This document shows positions 1 through 7,042 of a DNA stretch of 64,000 nt, one piece after another. The notes beneath the pieces are model-generated. The model was given only the letters and a program-made list of their open reading frames with translations, was not told the DNA's origin and did not search any database. The stretch is from positions 1 to 64,000 of the forward strand of contig NZ_JACSWA010000575.1 of NCBI RefSeq assembly GCF_016888125.1, given 5' to 3'. Made by a program: the position numbers and the translations under genes. Source of the DNA: Spirulina sp. CCY15215 (lineage in GTDB: Bacteria; Cyanobacteriota; Cyanobacteriia; Cyanobacteriales; Spirulinaceae). Positions within the stretch are counted from its first letter, which is position 1, and each line of letters begins with the position of its first letter.

Positions 1-104
1 AGCTTAAAAAACGTAGTTCCCAAGAACTTAGGCTGGTCAACTATGGGCTTGGTTCAAGCCCCCGCTATACCCAAAGGGTTAGCGGTGGGTTATTGACAAT
101 AATC
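1..104 (+). mobile_element. Right end of an IS200/IS605-family element with omega-RNA-like hairpins (partial)
   Basis: Two hairpins follow each other. The first is GGGCTTG-GTT-CAAGCCC (about 45-61). The second is nested, CCGCTA..ACCC-AAA-GGGT..TAGCGG (about 62-91). They are followed by GGTGGGTTATTGAC. This order, two hairpins and then a GGTGGGTT-type end joined directly to unrelated host sequence, is what I know of TnpB-associated right ends, where the transcript forms the guide RNA scaffold. No transposase gene is visible; tnpB would lie to the left, outside the window. Reading frames 1 and 3 are open across these bases, so they might also encode a tnpB tail. The exact boundary (about 100-107) is inferred from where the interrupted gene loses its coding sense. 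Confidence 0.5.
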
Positions 105-293
105 GAGTTCTTTCTCTTCGCGATCGCTTAACTTCAAGTCCTTCTGTTTGTTCAACAATGACTCAATTTTAGATTGAATCTCTTGAGAAGCACAAAAAAT
201 TGGAATTCCTTCCACCAGATCGATACTGACTGCGCTTTCTTTCGGAAAATTATCCGGTAGGCGTTCCAATTGCAAAGGTAGAGGAGTTGCCAT
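90..293 (-). pseudogene. Small conserved cyanobacterial protein, 3' end cut off by the IS right end
   Basis: The 67-residue frame starts MATPLPLQLERL and ends ELDYCQ-stop. The charged helical tail (QSKIESLLNKQKDLKLSDRE) resembles small antitoxin-like cyanobacterial proteins that normally continue after an ELD-type motif for another 15-20 residues. Here the last two codons and the stop come from the IS-like end, so the protein is probably shortened by insertion. I do not recognise a precise function. No partner gene is visible on this side because the element lies there. The start at 293 has only a weak ribosome-binding site. Confidence 0.5.
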
Positions 294-376
294 AAAACTA
301 TAAGTTTAAATTTCAGTTCTATTTTACCAACTAAGATGCACTCACAGCGATCGCATTTGACTTGCTCTAAGTCATA

Positions 377-412
377 AAAGGTCTACGGGCGCTCAAAATC
401 CCGTGGACCTTT
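377..412 (-). terminator. Hairpin terminator after sqdX
   Basis: A 13-bp stem with one G-U pair (AAAGGTCTACGGG against CCCGTGGACCTTT) lies 8 bases beyond the sqdX stop codon. On the minus strand the stem ends in TTT followed by TATGAC, so the U-tract is short. Confidence 0.55.
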
Positions 413-419
413 TGACCAT

Positions 420-1553
420 TTACGCAGCCGTAGAAATAGATTCAGAATTAGCCACAGAACGATAATAGCCCTGTAACTGTCGAGTTGCCGCCGACCAGCC
501 CCAACGTTCCGCCTCCTTGCGGGCATTGGCGCGGAGGGTTTCCCGTTCATCTTGGGCTGCTAATAGGCGTTTTGTTGCCGCGATCGCGCCATTGGCATCA
601 TTAGGATCGAACAAATAGCCATTAACGCCATCAGTGACGATATCGGGAATACCTCCAGAATTAGCCGCAACCACAGGACAACCCGCCGCCATTGCCTCTA
701 AAACCACCAATCCTAGAGTTTCTGTGCGAGAGGTAAAGGCAAACGCATCTGACGACGCAAAAGCCGAAGCGAGTTCAAGTCCGTGTAAATAGCCCACAAA
801 ATTCGTCGGTGTACCCGCAAAATGTTTTTTCAAGGCTTCTCGGTGGGGACCATTGCCCACGATCGCCAGCCTCGCCCCTGGAATTGCCTCTAAAATAGGC
901 TTAATCTGTTCTATTTCCTTTTCTGGGGAAACTCGACCCACATAGAGGAGGAGAGGGCGATCGGGATGACCTTGAGAGAGGCGATCGCGCATCTTAGCCG
1001 AGGCGAGATGGGGCTGAAACATCTCCGTATCAACCCCCCGTTGCCACAAGTCCAAACGTTCGATACCGTGACTGCGTAGCTCTTCCACCATTACCGAAGA
1101 TGTACACAAATTCAACTGTGCTTGATTGTGTCCCGCTTTTAACAACTCCCACAAAAAGCCCTCCAAAGCCCCGAGACCGTAATGATGCAAGTATTGGGGT
1201 AAATGGGTGTGATAGGAAGCGACAAGGGGAATATTGAGCATTTTTGCATAATAAATTCCCGCCAGTCCTAACACTGCTGGGTTTACTACGTGAATTAAAT
1301 CGGGTTTGAATTTTTCCAGTTGCTTGCCGATCGCGGGACGGGGAACCGCAATTTTTAATTCGGGATAGAGGGGAAGGGGAAACGAGGAAAGACCGTAAAT
1401 TTTTGCGCCCTTGTATTCCTTGAGTCCACCTTGAGGACAAACCACCAAAACGCGATCGCCATTGCGTTCTAAGTGTTCGACGGTATGGCGCAACCGGGTG
1501 ACAATGCCATCAACTTTGGGTAAAAACGTTTCTGTAAATAGTGCGATTCGCAT
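420..1553 (-). CDS. sqdX: Sulfoquinovosyltransferase SqdX (SQDG synthase), GT4 family
   Basis: The 377-residue protein transfers sulfoquinovose from UDP-sulfoquinovose to diacylglycerol, the last step in making the thylakoid sulfolipid SQDG. It has the GT-B layout of family GT4. The N-terminal motif is RIALFTETFLPKVDGIV, there is an HTHLPQY segment near residue 119, and the C-terminal donor site carries YVGRVSPEKEIE and the EX7E-type stretch TETLGLVVLEAMAAGCPVV. Length and N-terminus match cyanobacterial SqdX proteins. Its usual partner sqdB is not next to it. It is transcribed away from the yugP-like gene across a 208-bp divergent spacer that holds promoters I could not pin down. The assignment over other GT4 enzymes rests on the whole-length pattern, not on one diagnostic residue. 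Confidence 0.9.
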   Translation of the reverse strand: MRIALFTETFLPKVDGIVTRLRHTVEHLERNGDRVLVVCPQGGLKEYKGAKIYGLSSFPLPLYPELKIAVPRPAIGKQLEKFKPDLIHVVNPAVLGLAGIYYAKMLNIPLVASYHTHLPQYLHHYGLGALEGFLWELLKAGHNQAQLNLCTSSVMVEELRSHGIERLDLWQRGVDTEMFQPHLASAKMRDRLSQGHPDRPLLLYVGRVSPEKEIEQIKPILEAIPGARLAIVGNGPHREALKKHFAGTPTNFVGYLHGLELASAFASSDAFAFTSRTETLGLVVLEAMAAGCPVVAANSGGIPDIVTDGVNGYLFDPNDANGAIAATKRLLAAQDERETLRANARKEAERWGWSAATRQLQGYYRSVANSESISTAA

Positions 1554-1761
1554 ACTTTAATTTTGGGATAGCGGGCTATTGGGTTGTTGTTTTTAAAATA
1601 TTCATCGGGCGAAACCATCAATATCAATAGCAGCGATCGCGTCCGCAAACAAGACTTTTGGTTCGGTAATGTACGGTTTTCGAGAATTGGGAATTTTGTA
1701 TAATTACAGAATATAACTCTGAATAAATTTACCCTTCGCGATCGCGGAGAAGCTCTCATTT

Positions 1762-2448
1762 ATGTTTTTTCATTGGTCTTATTTACTCTTACTTCCAGGA
1801 ATGCTGCTCATGTTCTGGGCGCAAAGTCAAGTCAAAGGAACTTATCGGAAATATTCTCGTATTCCTTCCAGTATGGGCATGACAGGAGCGCAAGTGGCAC
1901 AGGAAATTCTCTCATCGATGGGAATTGAGAATGTTAACATCGAACCCATCCAGGGAGAATTAACCGATCATTACGATCCCAGAGCGAGTACAGTCCGCTT
2001 ATCGGAGGGAATTTATAATTCTACCTCTCTGGCTGCGGCTGCGGTAGCTGCTCACGAATGCGGTCATGTTATTCAAGACCGTAAAGGCTATACTTTTATG
2101 AATGTGAGAGCCTCTCTTGTTCCTGCTGCCAATTTAGGCTCGCAACTTGGACCTGCTTTAATTGTTATCGGCATTGTTTTAAGTTTTTTAGGGGGGATTT
2201 CTTCGATATTTATTAATATCGGTATCTTCCTTTTTGCTGCTGTCATTTTGTTTCATCTCGTTACTTTACCTGTTGAATTTGATGCTTCTCGTCGTGCCTT
2301 AAAATTAATCGACCAACTCGGTATTTTACAAGGTGAGGAAAATAAAGGCGCAAAAGCAGTCCTGCAAGCAGCAGCATGGACTTATGTTGCGACTGCTGTT
2401 TATGCAGTCTTGCAACTGGCTCAATTGATTTTAATGTCGCGTCGTTAA
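1762..2448 (+). CDS. YugP-like membrane zinc metallopeptidase (Zn_peptidase_2 family)
   Basis: 228 residues. An N-terminal membrane segment (about 5-20) precedes a cytosolic protease domain with HECGH at 98-102, the HExxH-like zinc motif in which Glu is the catalytic base. Hydrophobic segments follow at about 130-178 and 200-224, so the domain is membrane-anchored. The family is widespread and annotated as neutral zinc metallopeptidase or YugP; substrates are not established. ATG at 1762 opens the hydrophobic N-terminus and is taken as the start. A strong terminator follows 20 bases after the stop. The last 33 codons occur again at 3617-3715 with mostly silent differences. Confidence 0.85.
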   Translation: MFFHWSYLLLLPGMLLMFWAQSQVKGTYRKYSRIPSSMGMTGAQVAQEILSSMGIENVNIEPIQGELTDHYDPRASTVRLSEGIYNSTSLAAAAVAAHECGHVIQDRKGYTFMNVRASLVPAANLGSQLGPALIVIGIVLSFLGGISSIFINIGIFLFAAVILFHLVTLPVEFDASRRALKLIDQLGILQGEENKGAKAVLQAAAWTYVATAVYAVLQLAQLILMSRR

Positions 2449-2488
2449 TTCGGGAAATTAGTTTGCGATCGGGTGGGCATTGCCCACC
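2349..2488 (+). repeat. 140-bp direct repeat, copy A (yugP 3' end plus terminator)
   Basis: This segment aligns without gaps to 3616-3755, with 10 mismatches in 140 positions by my count. It covers the last codons of the YugP-like gene, its stop and the terminator stem. The two copies flank the DUF433/PIN module. Confidence 0.9.
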
Positions 2489-2500
2489 CGATTTTTTATA
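2467..2500 (+). terminator. Rho-independent terminator of the yugP-like gene
   Basis: The perfect palindrome ATCGGGTGGGCA-T-TGCCCACCCGAT is followed by TTTTTTATATTTTTG. It can act in both directions and lies between this gene and the oppositely oriented PIN remnant. Confidence 0.85.
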
Positions 2501-2553
2501 TTTTTGTTTTGAGTTAAAAATGCGATCTCGATTAATATTTAGAGGGGAAAAAT

Positions 2554-2800
2554 TTAAGTGTTGATTTCGTCAAGTAAGTCTGTAGCAGTTTTCCAAGCAG
2601 ATACTCTACCATCTTTATAGACTTTAGCAATAAATGGAGCAGGATTTTTTTCGATAAACTTCAACATTTTAGGCAAAGCCTCCCGAAAGGCGATCGCCAT
2701 GGATTTCAACATTAACACCTGTAGCTCTTAATATTTCTGGAACAGTATGTTTTCCCAATGAGCGATCGACAAAAAACGTTATTTTAGACTCTTTACTCAT
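2554..2800 (-). pseudogene. VapC45-like PIN-domain toxin, internally deleted and frameshifted
   Basis: The ATG at 2800 overlaps the stop of the DUF433 gene as ATGA, the usual coupling of this pair. The first frame reads MSKESKITFFVDRSLGKH and continues to ..GVNVEIHGDRLS before stopping at TAA. A different frame then gives the family's C-terminus, with EALPKMLKFIEKNPAPFIAK followed by VYKDGRVSAWKTATDLLDEI, stopping at 2554. From what I know of these PIN-like proteins (about 130 residues), the two ends are intact and roughly 50-60 middle residues are gone, including the later acidic positions. The join lies in ATGGCGATCGCC, one base off a HIP1 octamer. The toxin cannot be functional as it stands. 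Confidence 0.75.
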
Positions 2801-3525
2801 GCAGCAATAAGAGGATTTTCAAAGCGAATCACTTCTTTTATTTTGTCGATGTTACAGTCATAATCATAAGCGAGTAATTCGTGAGAATCTCCAGCACGAA
2901 ATCGCTCGATAATAATATCCGTTGGAATACCCGTTCCTGCAATCGTCATTTTACCAAAGGCAATACGAGGATCGATAACAACGACGCGAGGATTGTTTTC
3001 TTCATGTTTTCGGGTAAAGGGATAAAGTTTAATCGCTAAACCGCTATCATCTGTTTCTATCCGTTGTATCTGAATATTTAATGTCTTTGTAAGTTCGGTT
3101 TTCCTTGTTTGAGAAGCATCAATCAGAGAACTATAATACTCGACAAATAAATCTACTCCGTCAGTATAAAACTTACGATGAGCAAGAGGATGAGGGATTT
3201 TTAATTCCTCGTTTATATAATCCAGTGCTTTTCTAACCTTTTCTAAGTTAATTCTCTGATGTTGTCGAATTGCTCTTAAAACATGAATTTCAACTAGGTT
3301 AATAAAAGTTAGAAGTAAATATTTCTTCCCTTTGCTTTCAGTTACTTTACTTTCAATTAAAGGACGAAATTGTTTGTTTCGTTTTTTTCCCTCAGTGACT
3401 CGATATTTACGCCCAACTGTCCAAGATCGAATAGTCGAAGCAGGAATTTTTAAGTAGCGTGCTGCATCCCCAGCAGAGTAACTGGGGATATTGCGCGGAT
3501 CTTTGCCACCATAAATATCAATCAT
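2797..3525 (-). CDS. DUF433 protein with N-terminal winged-helix-like DNA-binding region (VapB45-type antitoxin)
   Basis: 242 residues. The N-terminal 60 residues contain a MerR/HTH-like segment (SAGDAARYLKIPASTIRSW), and a central helical part runs to about 170. The C-terminal 75 residues carry DUF433, recognised by VVVIDPRIAFGKMTIAGTGI followed by PTDIIIERF. In this family such long forms act as antitoxin and repressor of the downstream PIN-like toxin; here that role is inferred from the family. The gene is complete although its toxin partner is broken. The ATGA overlap with the toxin start shows the two were one operon. The module lies between the two 140-bp yugP repeats, so it probably arrived by horizontal transfer. 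Confidence 0.8.
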   Translation of the reverse strand: MIDIYGGKDPRNIPSYSAGDAARYLKIPASTIRSWTVGRKYRVTEGKKRNKQFRPLIESKVTESKGKKYLLLTFINLVEIHVLRAIRQHQRINLEKVRKALDYINEELKIPHPLAHRKFYTDGVDLFVEYYSSLIDASQTRKTELTKTLNIQIQRIETDDSGLAIKLYPFTRKHEENNPRVVVIDPRIAFGKMTIAGTGIPTDIIIERFRAGDSHELLAYDYDCNIDKIKEVIRFENPLIAA

Positions 3526-3615
3526 TGCGATCGCCGTTGTGTATAGTATCTGTATTGTAAATCAATCTGAGAAGATTGTGCGATCGCCTAACTCATCTAA
3601 AAATCATCATGCGAT

Positions 3616-3755
3616 CGCAAAATCAGTCTTGCAAGCGGCAGCATGGACTTATGTTGCAACTGCTGTTTATGCTGTTTTACAACTGGCTCAATTGATTTTA
3701 ATATCGCGTCGTTAATTCGGGAAATTAATTCGCGATCGGGTGGGCATTGCCCACC
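3616..3755 (+). repeat. 140-bp direct repeat, copy B
   Basis: Second copy of the yugP 3' end and terminator (compare 2349-2488), about 93% identical. It ends one base before the stop codon of the Phd-like gene. Weaker similarity (ATTTTTT then GTTTT) continues a few bases into that gene. Confidence 0.9.
3617..3715 (+). pseudogene. Orphan 3' fragment of a yugP-like gene
   Basis: The fragment encodes 32 in-frame residues plus stop, homologous to the C-terminus of the gene at 1762-2448. Eight base differences fall in coding positions. Six are silent; the other two give Ala to Ser and Met to Ile. That ratio suggests the fragment came from a gene under selection, such as a foreign or diverged allele, and not from a decaying tandem copy. 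It has no start of its own. Confidence 0.8.
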
Positions 3756-3766
3756 TTATTTTTTGT
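3736..3766 (+). terminator. Terminator hairpin of repeat copy B
   Basis: GGTGGGCA-T-TGCCCACC followed by TTATTTTTTGTTTT. It duplicates the yugP terminator and now sits over the 3' end of the Phd-like gene. Confidence 0.65.
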
Positions 3767-3977
3767 TTTCATGATTCTCTAAGCCTAACTCTTTTTTAAC
3801 TTCCTCTAAAGATAAGATCGGCAAATTTTCCTCATCTTGTTTTGCTTGTCTTAAATCGTTTAAATCTTCCCAATCTTCAAGTATTTCTTGAATAGCTAAA
3901 TATTCTTCATAAGGAAGAACAGCAAAAAATTTTGTGCCATTTTGACTTAAAAAATTGGGATGGAGTTCGATCGCCAT
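3756..3977 (-). CDS. Small Phd/YefM- or RelB-like antitoxin without a visible toxin
   Basis: 73 residues starting MAIELHPNFLSQNGTKFFAV, followed by LPYEEYLAIQEILEDWEDLN and an acidic tail. The beta-strand plus EEYLAIQEILED helix pattern is that of short RelE-partner antitoxins in cyanobacteria. A RelE-type toxin normally follows within a few bases. Here the stop codon directly abuts the duplicated yugP fragment and nothing toxin-like follows, so the partner seems lost. Its C-terminal residues may also have been altered by the same rearrangement. Confidence 0.6.
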   Translation of the reverse strand: MAIELHPNFLSQNGTKFFAVLPYEEYLAIQEILEDWEDLNDLRQAKQDEENLPILSLEEVKKELGLENHENKK

Positions 3978-4037
3978 TTTAATAACCTCTAAATTTAAGA
4001 ATAGGCTTTGTTACGGTGTTTGATACGATATTAGAAC

Positions 4038-4063
4038 TAGGGAGCGAGACGCTCCCACTACAA
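4038..4063 (-). repeat. GTAG-footed palindrome (REP-like), GGGAGCG type
   Basis: Stem GGGAGCG-AGA-CGCTCCC followed by ACTAC; on the minus strand it reads GTAG-T-GGGAGCG. The same unit occurs at 6793-6814 and 55662-55683. Confidence 0.75.
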
Positions 4064-4127
4064 TATCTGATAATGATTGTTAAATTGGTTAAATTTATAA
4101 TTTATTTGTCTATTCAGCAACTTTTGA

Positions 4128-4340
4128 TTAATGAATGAAACCGATGCGATCGAAGGGATAAAAACGCAGAATTAGTTGACCTTGAATAGTTTTGCGGGGG
4201 ACAATTGCGCCAAAGGTTTCTAAGTTAGGATAATCGGGATTATTACCGATGACATAATACTCATCAGCACCGAGGGTAATTCGCGCTTGTTTGAAGTTTA
4301 AAGGCACTTTCGATAGCGCGATCGCGCACGGGTTTATCAT
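4128..4340 (-). CDS. C-terminal signal-peptidase-I-like (S26) domain, non-catalytic, coupled to the NACHT gene
   Basis: 70 residues. The segment ITLGADEYYVIGNNPDYPNL, then ETFGAIVPRKTIQGQ and FYPFDRIGFI, corresponds to the last conserved boxes of type I signal peptidases (GDNRxxSxDSR, then GxV and the PFxRIG ending). The upstream boxes carrying the catalytic Ser and Lys are absent, and the GDN box itself is altered to GNN, so no peptidase activity is expected. The start codon overlaps the NACHT stop as ATGA, indicating translational coupling. It may be a truncated neighbour gene, or a small partner domain kept with the NTPase. I cannot decide between these from one genome. Confidence 0.55.
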   Translation of the reverse strand: MINPCAIALSKVPLNFKQARITLGADEYYVIGNNPDYPNLETFGAIVPRKTIQGQLILRFYPFDRIGFIH

Positions 4341-6361
4341 TGAAAATAATTCGACCTTGATGGTAAATGAATCTCTTTTGCTAAATATTCCCGCAATTTA
4401 TCGTGATAAAAGCGATAACTACCTCCCGATTGTTTTAAGATGCCAAGATGACTGGCTTCATTGAGAAATTTAGCATAATTCCACGGCATTCGACCCCGAC
4501 GAAATAAAACCCACCGTAGGGCAAAATGCTGAATTAATGCTGTTCCCCCTCCGGCATAAAATCCAATTACAACTCCGTTTCCTACTCCTAGAATTACCGC
4601 TTCGGTGAGATTTATTTCTTGTCCTGTTGCTAAATTTGGGACAATGAACATTAATGGCGAAAGAGGCAGGGCTAAACCAATCGTAATTAAGGTTTTAATT
4701 GCGGTTTCCCAGATACCTTGATTGGGTTTTGTTCTAACTTTTAGATCGGCCTTCAGCCCTTCAATCAGCCCGACAATCAGCCCGACAATCAGCCCGACAA
4801 TCAGCCCTCCAATCAGCCCGACAATCAGCCCTCCAATCAGCGATTGTCTAATTCCTCGCTTAATTCCTCGCTTAATTCCTCGCCAAGAAAGGTCGAGGGC
4901 TTCTGTTAATTCAATAGAGTCTAGCCCTCCAATCAGCCCTCCAATCAGCCCTTCAATCAGCCCGACAATCAGCCCTTCAATCAGCCCGACAATCAGCCCG
5001 ACAATCAGCCCGACAATCAGCCCGACAATCAGCCCGACAATCAGCCGATAGCGCCGCCATTGCTGTTGATTCTCTAACCAAGTCGGTTGTAAACCTTCAA
5101 TCAAAAACTCTCGTTGATTAATCCCTTTCCGTTCCATACTCGCCGCCAACCACGCCAAATAACGCCTTGCGTCTTCCAGTTTATAATGCTCGAGTTGCCC
5201 AGAACTTGACCGTCGAGAGGGGTTGAGCTTGCATTGTAAAAACTTATCAAAAAGTCGCTCTTGGCAAGCCTCAGAGTCTTCTGGGGCATCCTCCGGCAAT
5301 TCGTGAGGGTAGGCGATGGGGATTAAATTCAATAACATCGGAGTTCGCGCCAATGTCATAAACCCTTGATGAATCTGCAACTCTTCCCATAACTCTGCTG
5401 CATGGCGCTGTATTAAATAGTCCTTGATTTGTTCATCACTCAATGCACACAGCCTCACCGCGCGATTCATTTTCCGCAAGCGAAGGCGTTGGGACTTTTC
5501 CTCCCCATTTTTAACCCCTTCCTTCTCCTCCTCCGTCACCTTGCGATAATCTTGAATGCGGCAACAAATGACCAAATCCGGCTGATGCTGATAATCTTCT
5601 TGGAGTGCATCGATCGCCAGTATCGCCTCCTTAATGCCATCACTCCCCAATTCATCCAAACCATCCAACAACGGCACCACCTTATCCCGTTGCAACCACT
5701 CCTTACAAAGGGGCAAATTTAAGCCATAGCGCCCCTGCATCTGTTCCGCCATCCAATCTAACATTGGCTGCCCTCGCCACGCAGAAAGCTCAAAAATCAC
5801 TGGGATAGGCTGTTGAGGATCTGCCGCTTTTTCTCCCAAACTCTGCGCTAATCTCAGAAGTTCCGTCGTTTTACCGCTTCCTGGTTCCCCCAAAATCAAT
5901 AAACGGCGATCGGCTTCCTCAAAAACCTCTAAAATCGGCTTATCGATCGCCAATTCTTTCCTCTCTTCTGTTTCTAAATTCTCCACTTCTCGCCGTCTCT
6001 CAAGCCCAGGGAAAGCGCTAACAATTCCCATCGGTGCAGGTGCATCCTGATGAGAAAGGGAAATATAGCGATCGCGATCGAGGGACATTTTGAGGCGATC
6101 GTTAATAATCCTCTGATTTTCCTGCCAAAAATCCTCCCGTAACTCTTTCTCAGAAATTGTTTCCGCATTCAACAATTCTGGACCCACCACCACGATCGCC
6201 GCAAAAACCAACGCCCCACCAAAAACCACAAAACCTGGCACTTCCTCTAGAAGTGATGCCAACTCTGGCATTTGATTGACAAAATAAGGATAGAGAACAA
6301 AAGCCAACGCTACAAAAGCCAAACGCGCATAACGGAAAAAGCGATTTTCTTTTTTCGACAT
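4337..6361 (-). CDS. Membrane NACHT-domain NTPase with (GLIV/GLIG/GLIE)n repeat region
   Basis: About 674 residues from the ATG at 6361; a GTG six codons upstream is possible. Two membrane segments (about 10-28 and 43-60) come first, followed by a linker. The NACHT domain has Walker A GEPGSGKTT at 158-166 and Walker B VVPLLDGLDEL at 228-238, with STAND-type helical parts after it. Residues about 438-480 and 507-536 consist of four-residue units GLIV, GLIG or GLIE, separated by three GIKR/GIRQ units. A further hydrophobic stretch and a FYHDKLREYLAKE segment close the protein. NACHT NTPases in bacteria are signalling switches, many of them in phage defence. The repeat region looks like glycine-zipper membrane helices, so a membrane-acting effector is my inference. 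The downstream S26-like gene overlaps by ATGA. Confidence 0.75.
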   Translation of the reverse strand: MSKKENRFFRYARLAFVALAFVLYPYFVNQMPELASLLEEVPGFVVFGGALVFAAIVVVGPELLNAETISEKELREDFWQENQRIINDRLKMSLDRDRYISLSHQDAPAPMGIVSAFPGLERRREVENLETEERKELAIDKPILEVFEEADRRLLILGEPGSGKTTELLRLAQSLGEKAADPQQPIPVIFELSAWRGQPMLDWMAEQMQGRYGLNLPLCKEWLQRDKVVPLLDGLDELGSDGIKEAILAIDALQEDYQHQPDLVICCRIQDYRKVTEEEKEGVKNGEEKSQRLRLRKMNRAVRLCALSDEQIKDYLIQRHAAELWEELQIHQGFMTLARTPMLLNLIPIAYPHELPEDAPEDSEACQERLFDKFLQCKLNPSRRSSSGQLEHYKLEDARRYLAWLAASMERKGINQREFLIEGLQPTWLENQQQWRRYRLIVGLIVGLIVGLIVGLIVGLIEGLIVGLIEGLIGGLIGGLDSIELTEALDLSWRGIKRGIKRGIRQSLIGGLIVGLIGGLIVGLIVGLIVGLIEGLKADLKVRTKPNQGIWETAIKTLITIGLALPLSPLMFIVPNLATGQEINLTEAVILGVGNGVVIGFYAGGGTALIQHFALRWVLFRRGRMPWNYAKFLNEASHLGILKQSGGSYRFYHDKLREYLAKEIHLPSRSNYFQ
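4753..5050 (-). repeat. Coding 12-bp minisatellites inside the NACHT gene
   Basis: Tracts at about 4753-4842 and 4923-5050 consist of 12-bp units (plus strand CAGCCCGACAAT or close variants) coding GLIV, GLIG or GLIE. Between them, at about 4849-4884, lies a second 12-bp unit, TAATTCCTCGCT, three times, coding GIKR, GIKR, GIRQ. All units keep the reading frame. Confidence 0.9.
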
Positions 6362-6898
6362 CACACCACAACTCAACACGCCACTTTTAATTTACCTTTA
6401 TTCTCACAATTCAGTCAAAAAAACCTGCTGATAGCTGCCTTATGCTGCTCTTTTGAGAATTGGCGATCTTCACTGGATCTCCAATCAGGGGATTGAGGAG
6501 AGAAGCAAGAATTAAAATGGCGATCGCCTCATTGGTTATCTGCCCATTCATATTTAAAATCGTGTATTATCCCTAAGTTCATTATTAGCCCATCCTGCGA
6601 TCGCCTAAAATACTTTAAACACGAAACAACGTCTCGATGCGTTGCGGTGATTGATTTAGCGGCGATTCCTCAACTCTTAGATTGCGATCGCCTTGCTTGC
6701 AGAGTTTTCCCTGTTATGGCTTTTTGTTGAGCGTGCGATCGCGGTATGTTCAATCAATACGAGGGTGCATCTCAAAGGGATTTAGGAAGCTAGGGAGCGA
6801 GACGCTCCCACTACAATACATAATAATTGAGGTAGTGCGAGCATCTTGCTCGCTGTTTTTACATTTTTACTACAATACATAATAATTGAGGAAAGAAA
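6362..6898. other. 537-bp spacer upstream of the NACHT gene
   Basis: I see no convincing gene here. It holds several HIP1 octamers and, in its last 135 bases, a composite GTAG-palindrome element described separately. The NACHT promoter must lie near 6370-6450, but no clear -10/-35 pair stands out. Confidence 0.6.
6766..6890 (+). repeat. Composite REP/inverse-REP element (BIME-like), copy 1
   Basis: Starting at GGTGCATCTCAAAG, it carries the palindrome GGGAGCG-AGA-CGCTCCC with ACTAC after it (6793-6814). A GTAG-footed palindrome GCGAGCA-TCT-TGCTCGC follows (6832-6853) in the opposite sense. CTACAATACATAATAATTGA occurs twice (6811, 6870). The same ordered pair, with the same GGTGCATCTCAAAG flank, is found inverted at 55600-55755 inside a broken xisH. 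Confidence 0.75.
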
Positions 6899-7042
6899 AT
6901 GACAATTGAAGCGACTATTTTAAAAAACATTGAAAATTTGCCAGAATCAGTCAAGCAAGCTGTTTTGCTTTATACTGAGTTCTTGGCAAGTCAATACTCA
7001 AAACAAAAAATAGAGCCAGAGGAAGAAATTGTTTCAAACTAA
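6899..7042 (+). CDS. 47-residue DUF2281-like small antitoxin candidate
   Basis: ATG at 6899 follows a good ribosome-binding site (GAGGAAAGAAA). The product, MTIEATILKNIENLPESVKQ then AVLLYTEFLASQYSK, is one amphipathic helical unit like the N-terminus of DUF2281 proteins, which are often paired with PIN toxins. The family usually reaches 65-80 residues, so this one is short and may be truncated. No PIN gene follows; the next 200 bases show no long frame. Function as an antitoxin is inferred. Confidence 0.5.
   Translation: MTIEATILKNIENLPESVKQAVLLYTEFLASQYSKQKIEPEEEIVSN

Noticed and set aside
4722-5051. Plus-strand frame of repeated Ile-Ser-Pro-Thr units, and the tract's resemblance to a CRISPR array
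   Set aside because: It is the antisense reading of the NACHT coding minisatellite. The units are 12 bp with no spacers, so this is neither a gene nor a CRISPR.
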